Assembly (NCBI RefSeq): GCF_001653235.2
Contig: NW_019154043.1
Coordinates: 1,116,001 to 1,180,000, forward strand
Reading direction: 5' to 3'
Source: Pochonia chlamydosporia 170
Taxonomy: Eukaryota; Ascomycota; Sordariomycetes; Hypocreales; Clavicipitaceae
Length of the DNA stretch: 64,000 bases
Notes under the pieces: model-generated
What the model was told of the DNA's origin: nothing
Seen by the model: the letters and a program-made list of their open reading frames with translations, nothing else
The model's database searches: none
Shown: positions 1-10,342 of the stretch, piece by piece
Layout of the letters: every line of letters begins with the position of its first letter
How positions within the stretch are numbered: the first letter of the stretch is position 1
Program-made: the position numbers and the translations under genes

Positions 1-233
1 AAGTTACATATTGATGTTCGTATTTATTTGATAGCCTACATTGCAAGAACATTAGAATAGGGCCAAGATTAAGAGTATAGAAATATGAGTATCGCGTTCG
101 GCGACGTTCATCCACCCCCTTTCGCAATTAGGTCGCCATCGATGCCATAAACAGGCAGTCACCACTCATGCTTCTAAAACACACTTTCTGGTAAAGTGGA
201 CAGCGCTTCGGAACGAATTCGCCACATATCTCC
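1..233. other. No gene seen
   Basis: Sequence at the window edge, downstream of the 234-978 gene. I see no open frame or structured element here; it is probably the 3' flank of that gene. Confidence 0.5.
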
Positions 234-978
234 TCAAAAACTCCAAAGCCGAAAGACAAGCATGCTCAGCACTACGACTGTCTTCAAGGAGGCACCATGT
301 AAAGCGGCTGCCTCTGACAGAGGCACCTGGGTAGGTATAGCGCTGATGGTTGCATTCAAGTCTCCTGTGGGATTCGAGATAGCCGAAGTATTTTGTTGTG
401 TGATCGCTGCTGGTGCTGGAGTAGTTGAGATTGCACCGGAGGTTGTCAACAATGAACTTGGATCACTTGATGTTGTTCTGCCCATCGTAGAGGTTGATGG
501 CGGACCGGTAAGAAGAGTCGAAACTTGGTATATGGAGGCGCATTGAGAAAGATTGTATTGCTAAGAACTCAGTCTCATTGTAAACGCTTATTCCTGAAGA
601 GCCCACTTACAGTTTCGCAGCACCAAATTTTGCTGGAGGCATCTCGTGCACAGTAATAACCGGCATCGCATGCCCCTGTATGGGAATGATATCAGTAGAG
701 TATTTGAATCAAGAATCGGGAATCCAGAGTCACCTACGGCCGTCTCCGTTGTCGCAGCAAGTCTGCCCTCGGGTTGGACTATAGCAGAACAGTGCCAGAG
801 ATGTGCTGGCATTGCAAGCTACGAACTCATTTCCGCATGCGCTGTCACAAGTTGTACCAACCCCGCAGGATGAATGCTGAGGATTATATCCTGATTGTCT
901 TCCCACGAGATGCACATGAGCAACACTTGGATTGGACCATCTGAAGACCTTCTGGGCCTGAGATGTTGGTTGTGCCAT
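234..978 (-). CDS. Cys-rich GPI-anchor-type cell-surface protein
   Basis: Three exons on the minus strand: 978-738, 675-611 and 560-234. They total 633 nt, stay in frame and give 210 aa. The donors read GTAGGT and GTAAGT, and the acceptors CAG and TAG. The mature part has a dense cysteine module (GTTCDSACG, TRGQTCC, then CDAGYYC and KIWCC across the first splice), followed by a Ser/Thr/Pro-rich stretch and a hydrophobic C-terminus typical of a GPI attachment signal. This layout matches a common fungal family of Cys-rich GPI proteins of unknown function, presumably at the wall or plasma membrane. The 5' end is the weak point. The first ATG in frame (978) gives no signal peptide, so a further upstream exon may exist; an ATG near 1087 opens a short hydrophobic frame but its splice site is poor. 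The family call is by resemblance only. Confidence 0.72.
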
Positions 979-1776
979 ATTGCAAAGAGTTGAATTTAAC
1001 AAGGTCGAGCCTCACACACTGTTCTCAGAAGAACGATATGGATATGAGAAAAGAGAACTGGGGGGAAGCTTCGGAAGTAACTCATTGTGAGAGGCACAAA
1101 CCTCTAGAGGATGGGGACATGTCGGTCATGCTGTCAGGCTGTCAGCGCCTCTTCCCCCTTCCCCCCATGGAGGCTTTGAGTTATGTGAAACATAATTGTG
1201 TAGACCCTCTGCGCAACAAAGTGAGATAGAGAGAGATGCTCAAAAGTTCTTGGTTGTGGCTACATGATCTCAATATTTGGCGCTCATCAGCTGTCGTGTC
1301 CTTGAATCACAGTCTCGACGATCTTGTCGTGTCTTTCAGCTCAATTTCCCCCAACGCACGCCTCACATCCGCCCGAGAACAGCTTCAGTTAATGTGATGA
1401 GAAAAGATTACGGTAGTAATCTGCAATGCAGCCCTATGTGTCAATAATATGGGAACACGACTGCTCGCGGTGGCTTATGAAATCTCAGCCTTGTTTGTGG
1501 AAGGGATATTCGGTATCAGGCCACTTACAGTTGCTGTCATTGTGAAGAGTCTGAGGACGTGTTCAACAGGCCCTGGGACATAAAATAGCCAGATCATAAT
1601 TTCTGATAAGGCTGGGTCTGCCTAGATACTACAGTTTCTTGGTACTAGGGTGGTGTTTCGTCCGTCTTGAACAATTGTTTTCTGTCCAAAAATACTGCTG
1701 CTTAATATACCAGGAAAGTTTACAAAGTTCACATCATACCCGGTAGTCCAATTTGTCTCTCATTCGACCAGAAGTC
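979..1776. other. Intergenic, 5' flanks of two divergent genes
   Basis: No convincing ORF. It separates the minus-strand Cys-rich gene from the plus-strand membrane-protein gene, so both promoters and possibly a missing first exon of the former should lie here. Confidence 0.4.
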
Positions 1777-3619
1777 ATGGGGAACTCTCAATCGTCTTCA
1801 GCCACGCAATTCGCTCCTGTGGGAGTGCCGGCACTACCGTCCGTCAAACCCTGCTACCTGTCCGGTGACCCGGACCTGTATGGGATTGGTATACGGTTTG
1901 GCTTCTATTTCCAGTACGCTGCGGCCGTTATTGTCATCTTCGGGAAATTCGATAAACGTTTTGTCGGTTGGCTGGCGGGATTTGTCCTCCTCGCCACCGC
2001 AACGTTCGTCAGTCTCTGTATCAACTCCACAGCAGATACTCTTGTCATCATGGACTGGTCCATTGTGGGTAACCTTATCTTTATAATGCCGTTTTTTTTT
2101 TTTTGCGCTCCCTGTATTTATAGGAGCTATAGCCGATCATGAGGCGAGAGAGCGAAAATGGTTGAATGAGAGCTACGTCCAGGAACTCATACCAAGACGC
2201 GACGCAGTTATCAGCAGGTATCAGGAGGCGTTTGTCCACGCCATAGGCAATATAATCTACGCAGTACAGCTCATCATGAGCGATACAAGGGCTCGACAAC
2301 AAAGCGTCAAACACCTGGTAGAGCGATTCGTAAAGGCAGCTCAACTTTACGACTCAGCCGTCACGGAACCTTCTGATCATCCCGCAGAAGGAGCGAGCCA
2401 TATCCCAAGTGATGGCGGCGGTCAGCTGAGGCTCCTCGAGCCACAGATAGACACACTGGCTAGACATATACCGGAAGAACTTGAAGATCTCCGGCGGAGA
2501 GTCAACGAAATGGGGTTAGAAACGCATCACCTCGAGGCTCTGGCACGGGTGTTTCCCGACACACAGCACACAACAACCGCAACGGAAGCACTTGCAGCGG
2601 TTGCCAGAGAAGAGCAGGAGACGAACCAGCTCATTAAATTTGCGGCTGTTACAACCATATATATAAACAAGCTTGGACTTGTCGATAGGGCATCCGCAGG
2701 CGTCATCTTGATCACATATGCGGGGTTCTGTTCCCTCGCACCTTGGCTATTCTTCATCGGCGTCGATCGTGGGGCTAGGCAAGGCTGTGACGTCAAACTC
2801 CTTTTCTTTTTCGCTCCTATAAGTGTGTACAACCATGCTTTTGCCATCTGCCTCAAGGTCATAGGCGTCATCGCCGTGATCCTTTGTCTGATTGCCTTCG
2901 TTTGCGGTGTCATATTCCTCGTCCTTGCGGTGGTCCAATTATTCGATGACATGGCCGAGGAGGCAGCCAAAGAAAAAGGAATACAAGCAATGCAAGCCAC
3001 TCAGCGTGCTTCTGATGGCCGAACTACTCAACCAGAATGCAACACGATGGCGGTGCTTGCCCCGCGACATGGGGGACACCATCTTCAGGTCCTGCTCTAC
3101 GGAGCATTGTATATGCAGGAGGTACACAAGTAGTATGACCGCTATACCGAGCCGACCAAGACGCTAAGTAAAGAGGAAGTGCTCAAAAACATAGGAATCA
3201 GGTATAACGAGTTGGGATGTTCGCTGATCTTGATTCTCATCTACACTATCGTCGTAGTGGAGATGACAATTCAGGTAAATCACCTCACATTGCCACCTCT
3301 GTTCAACTCTACTGGTCAGCTGATTGCACTGTTCGTCGGTGGATTCATGCTCTTCGTGACTCTGTACAAAGAGTTGCTCTCCGCCTTGTACAGGTTTATT
3401 TCCTGGTACAATGGCGGGCACTGGATTCCTGAGCTTAGACGAGTGAGAAAATTGGGGAATTGGTTTCATAGGTTCCTACGTAGTATGCGTCTAACCCAGC
3501 CCGCCGTTGGGATCAGTGATGTCGAGCGGACGACAGGAGGACAGGCTCAAATTCTTGGCAATAGGATTGAGGAGATTGGTGAAGGACCTTTGCCTCTACC
3601 GGCACCTAATCCCGTCTAA
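1777..3619 (+). pseudogene. Multi-spanning membrane protein, frameshifted and with an internal stop
   Basis: The frame opens at ATG 1777 (MGNSQSSS; an in-frame TTG upstream is ignored) and runs through three hydrophobic segments to a 13-T run at 2092-2104. There the frame shifts: with 12 Ts it would continue as FIGAIADHEARERKWLNES into the long frame that is open to 3130. A TAG at 3131-3133 then interrupts the same frame, which resumes to a stop at 3617-3619. The middle part has a soluble helical stretch and two or three membrane spans (around 2690-2770 and 2840-2935); the last part has two more spans and a polar tail. Between about 3000 and 3130 another frame also looks protein-like, so a second pair of indels is possible. 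The overall pattern is of a fungal membrane protein of unknown function. The breaks mean it is a pseudogene unless the T-run is an assembly error. Confidence 0.6.
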
Positions 3620-5280
3620 AGTGTGTTCCGTACAAATACCTACTTAGTACTTCATTTTCTACAGCTACCTTAATTCCTGAATGTACCCTTGCCTACGAAC
3701 TACATCAACGAAAAGAAAATAGTGATTTGCCAACGGATGGGATGCTACTGGGATATATTGAGACTGATGAGCCGCATGCAATGATTTCAGCTCGCCTTCT
3801 CTTTTTGACTGCAGCAGCCGATACTGCAGCTTTGCAGGAGTCTCATCCCGCCCAGTGGCTCTCTCAATATTTGGCTCGGTTGTTTGAGACAAGAATGTGA
3901 GGAGTTAACTCCGCTTTCAGGGGTTCATTTGTTTAGGTATGTGCTGGCCGAGTAGCATGTAATGTAAGGGCGCCTCCTCCTACCAGGTATTGGCTCAACA
4001 ACCCATTCGGCACCATAGAAGCTGTCTGCCGTCATCTGGGCATCGATCCATCAGTGTTCATTAGCTGCGGCGCAAGATCGCACTGCCAAGGCATCTAGCC
4101 ACGACCTGCATGGCCCCCAAGGACGCCTAGCGCCATCATGCCGGCAGTTCCAACCTTGCTCAATGACAACTGCAATGGGAGGTCTTATGGTTTCTCATTG
4201 GACAGTGCGTGCAAATATGTGTGATGATAGTCACGTAGCACAACTTTTCTTCCGTGGTTGGCATCACCACTCAGTGAAGCCACAAGCCGCCCGGGCGAGT
4301 TGCTCTCGCGGGTGTGACTGTGATAGCAGGATTTGCGGGCATGACGAATGTGGTATGTAACAACAAGGGAATTAAGCCAAAGAAGCTGTGTGAAACAATC
4401 GATCGAAATTCGTCCCCGAAAAACAGGCACAAAGAAAGCTATGCAGTCTTTTCATCCATACGTACCAGTGTCAGCTCGTATGAGACGAACCGGTAGTTAA
4501 AGTGAGACAAATTTAATATTTGACGGTGAGACATGATATTGTGACGGATACTACGGAGCACTCCGTATGTAACTGAACCATAACTCCTAGAGCGACGTTA
4601 CATACACAATGAGCGGCTGAGAAGCCGTTGGTGCAAAGGCGTCCTGCCAGAAAGATGCCCCAGCCACCCGATATGTGCTGGCAAAGGGCAATTCACCAGG
4701 AGCATTGCTGGCTTCCGGTCTCTAATGTGAGGCTTTAACAAAAGAAAAGTCATTTCAGCTGAAATCTGTCAATGTTTAGTAAAAGGATAAGACTGCAGTG
4801 GAGATGAGGATGAGGCGTATGCGTAGCTTTCAAGCAAGATACACTGTAGCTCCAATGAATTTTGTTCCCGAGGTGATTACGGCCATATGGAAAGAGTCTC
4901 TTGCGGCCTGTTCTCGATGGTAGTTGTGAGTCCTAAAAGCGTCTGGGGTACTAACTTTTCCACATGACTACAACCAGCACAAGTGGGTTTGCGAGAGACA
5001 CCATTACTCTGGGTTTGGAAATGAATTTTCAACTAATGCCTTTAAAACAGAGACTTTAAACACTATCGTTCAAATCTAGAATAAAATTTCTGCCCAAGGG
5101 CATGATCGACTCTCTGTGAGGCAATATTTGGGTCTTGGACCCTGGGGTGAACAATTCTGTCTTCCATTTTCATAAAGTGCCGAAACGTTGTTTTATCATC
5201 ATGATTTTGTATGGAATTAGGCATAATAGAACATTTTATGTACAAGAAATGTAATCATATTTCAGCTGTTTGCACAACCA
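3620..5280. other. Gene-poor stretch with a short palindrome
   Basis: About 1.7 kb with only short, unconvincing frames. The expected 3' half of the chitinase-like gene at 5281-5757 is not found here. A perfect 7-bp inverted repeat (TACGGAG, 2-nt loop, CTCCGTA) lies at 4552-4567; such motifs occur in fungal repeat termini, but nothing else supports an element. Confidence 0.4.
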
Positions 5281-5757
5281 TTACTTACACAATCTGTCAA
5301 GATGTAGTTTTGCCGTCGATACGTGTGAAATCAGAAGCTTTGGGAGCGACGCTGCCATGGCACCCTGTTGAGGCCACCAACCCACGGTAAAAGTGGCATT
5401 CACAGAATCGGTGGATGCTAACTTGGGCGCCTGTGCAGGTAAATCTAGCCAGTCAGGGCCGTAGGTGGTGCAAGCATAGATGCGGTGGAGGGTATTGGGA
5501 TCATCGACTGGATCGTGCAGAGAAAAGTCATAGAACATGTTTTCCTTGCAGGAAAGTAGCTGATCCAAGTTGTGGTAGACGGACCAGTTGCCGCTCATGG
5601 GCCCAGAGTCGACGCAACGATATGGGCAGGCATCTCTGCCGTTATAAGAAGGGCTGACTGCCAGTTTACCAGACATATATGCGGCCGCCACCCGGGTTAT
5701 GGCCAAGAGACTAATGCTTCGGAGGACCATTCCCATGGCCCCAATGGGCAGAAGCAT
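5281..5757 (-). pseudogene. 5' fragment of a class V (GH18) chitinase-like secreted protein
   Basis: ATG at 5757 opens 158 codons. They comprise an N-terminal hydrophobic signal (MVLRSISLLAITRVAAAY), then a cysteine-bearing segment with CPYRCVDSG, GNWSVYHNLDQLLSC, DFSLHDPVDDP and IYACTTYGPDW. This order (C-x3-C, NW-x-YH, L-x-x-C, DF-x-LF/H-x-P-x-DDP) is what I know from the N-terminal segment of large fungal subgroup-C chitinases that carry LysM and chitin-binding modules before a GH18 domain. The frame ends at a GTAAGT that could be a donor. No chitin-binding, LysM or GH18 sequence follows on the minus strand, although such proteins usually exceed 1000 aa. I therefore call it a truncated 5' relic. 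It is divergent from the DUF7136-like gene at 6350. Confidence 0.6.
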
Positions 5758-6349
5758 GGTAGTCGAGTGACTGCAGACAGTTAATGAAAGTGGATGTTAG
5801 TGAGGAGAAGGGTTATTGCTTTTCTTTCTTTGTTTCTTTTCGGTATTGTGGAACAAAAGATAGATTAAGAGAGAAAGGTGCGAAGAAGGAGAAATTATCT
5901 TTCCAGGAGTTCTCACGATATTAACGATATTGGAAGTGAGAAGTCTCGCTAACTTGCTAGGACAAGCCTACTTATATAGGTCCATTTGATACAAGACAAG
6001 CGGCACAACAACTTGCATGGGCAAGTCGGCAAGGTTGAGAGCCAACACATAGTTTCGTTCTCAGCAGAGTGGAGTATACTTTCCCATAACAGACAGATGT
6101 ACTAGGTTCATGGAAACTACAATCTTGATTCGCATCTGTTAAGCGGAAACGGACAGGAGCAGCCTCGTCAAAGCGGCCCAGCGCCACAGTGATTTCTGAC
6201 ATCATACCAGGGTCCTACAACACACCAATCCAACAACAGCAGCCGCGCGCCCACGCAAGATCGTACCCCGAACATCAACCTCCTTCGTTTGCTATCCTTT
6301 CTTTCTTCTATTTCCTTCTTCATGTTGCGCAAGTGAAGCCAAACTCAAC
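5758..6349. promoter_or_regulatory. Shared intergenic region between divergent genes
   Basis: 592 bp between the chitinase-like fragment (-) and the DUF7136-like gene (+). CT-rich runs near 6285-6325 directly precede the plus-strand start, as is usual for fungal promoters. No specific operator recognised. Confidence 0.35.
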
Positions 6350-7209
6350 ATGTCTATCCATTGTCGGTTTCTCCATTTTCTCGCCTGGTCATTTCTCTTT
6401 CAAAGCATCGGCCTGGCCCAAGTCTCGCTGAGTGGCATTGTGGAGATCGACTTAATCTTCCCAAAAATGACAGCATCTACGAACCTACGGACATGATGCC
6501 CTTCGTCTGGGCCATTCAGAACGCCCATCTGGCCGCGACGCTAGACGCTTCCATCTTTACCGAAATGTTCAACTTTGACCGGAAGATTGGTGACGATCAA
6601 AAGCTAGCGCTCATTCCAGCCAACTTAACTGGCAAGGACGTTTACTATGCCTACACTTACTCGAGTATTTTCAACACGGAGGACTCCTTTTGGATTAACT
6701 GGGACCTAAGGGCACATAATTGCAGCAAAGTTATATACTACGAGAACGACGACGCGGCATTCGGTGGCCAAATTGTTTCCTCCTTCACAACGAAAAAAGG
6801 GTCACAGAAGGCCGACTTCGCCGCAGCCCAACATGCAAACTGCTCAAACACAAGAAGCGCCCGATTCAATATCACAGGCACTCAGCCGAAATCTCACGGC
6901 GAGGACTCCCAAGGCAGGGAGATCGATCCACAGTACCAGTGCGCTCTCCTTTCACCGGATACTCCCTTTCCCAAAAGGAGCAACCCCTGTGCCATCAAGA
7001 TGGAGTCGGCCGTGGCCACGAGCATCTCATCGTCGCTGGGGGCGGCCTACACCAAGACGAAATGTGGGAACCCGTTCGTTAGCCCGACATTTAGTTGTCC
7101 AGCAGAAAAAAGCGGGACGACTGGGCGGCAGGGCGAGCAATTTCCGACCAAGCCTGCCGTCTTGCTAGCTACAGCTGTTAGATGGGTGGCTGGTGTTATC
7201 GCGTGGTGA
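6350..7209 (+). pseudogene. DUF7136-like secreted GPI-type protein with a 1-nt frameshift
   Basis: ATG 6350 encodes a clear signal peptide (MSIHCRFLHFLAWSFLFQ) followed by VSLSGIVEIDLIFPK, the usual start of the fungal DUF7136 family. The frame is then lost at an A5 run (6473-6477). One more A would join it to the long frame NDSIYEPTDMMPFVWAIQN, which stays open to the TGA at 7207-7209. The rest has paired cysteines, several N-glycosylation sequons and a hydrophobic C-terminus (AVLLATAVRWVAGVIAW) typical of GPI anchoring. The family's function is unknown; proteins of this type are secreted or wall-bound. Apart from the single missing base the gene looks complete (about 285 aa), so either the break is recent or it is an assembly error in the homopolymer. 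Confidence 0.72.
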
Positions 7210-8235
7210 TGGACTGTTGGTTGCTGTATAATACAGCCATATTATAACCTATAGCTGTAGAGTTAGGTAGCGAAAGACGGGCCGTGATGCTCTAAATTGA
7301 ACCTCTTTTCTTGAGTCATGTATGGTGTTTTGTTCGGGGCACACGGTGTTCTTATTATTGAGCCCTTCCTGATGCAGTGCTGGCACGAATATTGGGATAG
7401 GTTGAAGTAAAAGAATTAATAATAAACCACAGAGAAGTAGAAATCATGCAAGGACAAGCCACCCGACTAGAGGTACTAGAGATGCGTCAACACATTGATG
7501 CACTTGCTTTGTTAAATGCAGGTACAGCATCAGCAGTGGCAGCTTCATTGAAAACCTGACAGGCCGGAAAGAGACCGCGTTGTCCCAAAGAGGGCATGTC
7601 CGTGCCGTCTTTCTTGAACAGTTTGCTTGCATTTCATTCATCACACGTGAAAGGATTTCATGCATCTAGTCGCACCCGTTGCCTCTGAGGAAGGCAGCAA
7701 CCGAGTCCAGAACGGTCCAGCAAAGCATACGCGAGATATGTCATTCGGGACGTGTTTTCTATTGGCCGTCATTGGTGCTGAAATGGAGGCTTATCAGGAC
7801 AACCAACACCAAAGCCAACCACATATTCTACAACAGGGTTAAAATCACATTAGACATACAGAATAGAACTTTATTCTATTTTCCCCTGTCATACAGCCTC
7901 GGTCTCTTTAAGCATCTAAATCTCCAAGTATATAGTACTTCGAGGTACATCGGCTGATATCTTGGCGATAATACATACCGTCCGCTTTGCTGCATTATCT
8001 TTGGTGGTGATTTAAGAGTTTTACGGTGTGGCTTACAACAACTGTTGGGTACATATGGACAGAAATAAAATATGTTGTTGACATGTCTTTATGTATTACA
8101 GGCTTCCTCTTTAAAGAGCTCGTGTATCTGCAGCGCGTTGTTATAACCCTGCCACCTCTGTCGTAACTAGTCTTGTCGTTGCAAACAAAATCGCACAGAG
8201 CAGATATCTTTCCTTTCCCAATCCAACCGCCGGCC
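7210..8235. other. Intergenic, no convincing gene
   Basis: About 1 kb with a few short frames on both strands and no recognisable domain. It holds the 3' end of the DUF7136-like gene and the promoter of the LysM gene. Confidence 0.4.
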
Positions 8236-10200
8236 ATGATTTTCAAGACACTCATTTCCTCGGCTGCCTGGCTTCCCCTCGTGTTGGCGTATTCGCCAGG
8301 ATCCTCACCCAATCTACCCTACGACCCCAACACATCCAAGTATTGTACATTCTGGTTTAACAATAATAATACACATGCCATGTCTTGTAAAGACGTTCCC
8401 GCAAGTCAGGGCTGTACGATGCAAGACTTTCTGCGATGGGTACGTTGGCAGTCCCATCTGTGCAAATAGACAGACATTGAAGCTTATGATATTTGCCAAC
8501 AGAATCCATCCATCACACCGGACTGCGGAAAACTTCTTGTTGGCCACTCATACTGTGTTGAGGCATATGGCGAACCTACCAACACGATAACTACGTCAAC
8601 CACGTCGACCAAAATAACTCCCATCACTACCATCCCAGCCACCACCACCTCGAACCCTGGAAACGGTAAAGTAGTTCCGACCTTTTTCTTCTCAGTATAA
8701 GTTCGAACAACAATATAAATACTAATACCTGTTCCTGCAGGCATTACCACCCCCACCCCTACTTAACCTGGCATGGTGGACAATTGTAATAAGTTCTACT
8801 TTGTGAATACTGGCGAAACATGTCAAGGCATTGCCGACAAGAATGGCCTTAGCATCCAAGATTTTGCCAGCTGGAACGGTGGCAACAGCGCAAAGTGTGG
8901 CGTTTGGGCCAATGTCTACGCATGCGTCAACATCATCGGACGCTAGCCTTCCACTACCAAGCCGGATAATGGTATCCAGACGCTGTTACCCGTATAGCCA
9001 GGCATGGTAGATACTTGCAATGCCTTCTACTATGTGCAGAAAAACCAAGTCTGTGACAATCTTGCTAGGCTGAATGGGATTTCTACCAAAGACCTTGCCA
9101 GCTGGAACACTAAGGTGGGCAGTTCCTGCTCTGGCTTGTGGGCAGACACGTATGCATGCGTCGGCGTTATTGACGCGTATGACTTTCAGAGGGGCAACAT
9201 GGCTGGCTGGAATGTTGTTAATGGCACCTTTTCTGCCGAATCAAAGGTCATGGTTGCTCAGAATGTGAACATTGGGAAGGCGTATGTCAGTGCCGAGATG
9301 AACGACTTTGTCATGGCAGCTGACATGACCTTGTCCACTAACAACGGTAATGCTGGATTGATATTCCGTGCCTCTAGCATTGGAGATGGCCCGGACTCCT
9401 ATCGCGGCTACTACGTTGGCCTCAGTGCTAGTGATGGCGGATACGTAGTCCTCGGCCGGGCTGACAACAATTGGAGTAAGCTTGGAAGAGCCTCAGTTAG
9501 CATCCAGCCCGGAAAATCATACCGCATGTATGTCGAGGCTATGGACGACAACATCGTTATTAGCCTCGATAGCCGTGCAAATACGAAAATCACCGTAAAG
9601 GATGGAAGCTTCCAATCAGGAAGTTGTGGAGTACGTGTGTATCACACAGGCGCATCATACAGGAACATTCGCATCTTCTCCGCGGTTTATGACCCTTTCA
9701 ACGTCAATATGGTAGGTTAGAGCATTGCCGACGGCGGTTTTAACGCTCGCACCAGAGTCTTACAGGCAAGCAACGTGGAAAGCGGCAAGGCCACCCTCAA
9801 TACCATTTTTGGTGATTTCACCATGGATGTTGACGTCCAAATCAACGGCGCTACTGGCGGCAATGCCGGCGTTATCTTCCGCGCCAGCAACCTGCAGGTC
9901 AGCGTGAATAACTACCAGGGCTATTACGTTGGTATTCTACCAGGATTATTGATGCTTAGAAAAGCAGATTTTGGCTGGACGTTGCTACAGAGCGCTGCGG
10001 CTGATATATCTGCCGATAATATGCATCATATCCGCATCCTCGCTTTTAAAGACTCGCTAGTCGTGTGGGTGGACGACATGACCACGCTAAAGATTGTAGT
10101 CGTCGATAATAGCTTTACCTCTGGCTTGGTTGGCGCCAGAGTGTGGAAGACAGGTGCTACTTTCGACAACTTCGAGATTATTCATGGTCCTATGCCCTAG
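8236..10200 (+). pseudogene. LysM plus tandem jelly-roll-domain secreted protein, four internal stops
   Basis: Exons 8236-8439, 8503-8665 and 8741-10200 total 1827 nt and keep one frame. A signal peptide (MIFKTLISSAAWLPLVLAYS) leads into a LysM-like N-terminal module, a Thr-rich linker, and two clear LysM domains (8774-8938 and 9004-9165; FYFVNTGETCQGIA, DFASWNGG, VWANVYACV). Two tandem concanavalin-like beta-sandwich repeats follow (about 9180-9700 and 9730-10190), each with GNAGxIFRASN and GYYVG motifs and resembling DUF1080/LamG-type carbohydrate-binding folds. The frame is interrupted at 8764 (TAA), 8944, 8995 and 9718 (all TAG), each explicable as CAA or CAG changed to TAA or TAG. Otherwise no base is gained or lost. 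LysM proteins bind chitin oligomers outside the cell, and in plant- or insect-associated fungi they often mask chitin. As read, this copy is dead. Confidence 0.75.
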
Positions 10201-10229
10201 ATATGGAAACGCATAGTGCTTCATACTTG

Positions 10230-10342
10230 CCTATATGAATAGTAAGTATACTTCGGCAAAGAAGTGTACTACCTACTTTATGCCAAAAAAATATACTTCG
10301 TAGTATAGTAGTACGATAGTACAATAATATTCATATAGTAGG
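10230..10342. repeat. Imperfect inverted repeat at the edge of the AT-rich block
   Basis: CCTATATGAATAGTAAGTA at 10230 is matched in inverse orientation by a similar segment ending at 10342 (reading CCTACTATATGAATATTATTG on the other strand, one part of which is ATATGAAT). The interior is itself rich in TATACTTC/GTACTAC-like steps and could fold. It may be a miniature element or the eroded terminus of the neighbouring repeat. Confidence 0.3.

Noticed and set aside
2527..3000. Minus-strand 157-codon frame
   Set aside because: Shadow of the membrane-protein gene; its apparent residues mirror the hydrophobic codons of the other strand.
4552..4567. TACGGAG/CTCCGTA palindrome as a transposon end
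   Set aside because: Only 7-bp arms, with no partner copy or target duplication seen nearby.
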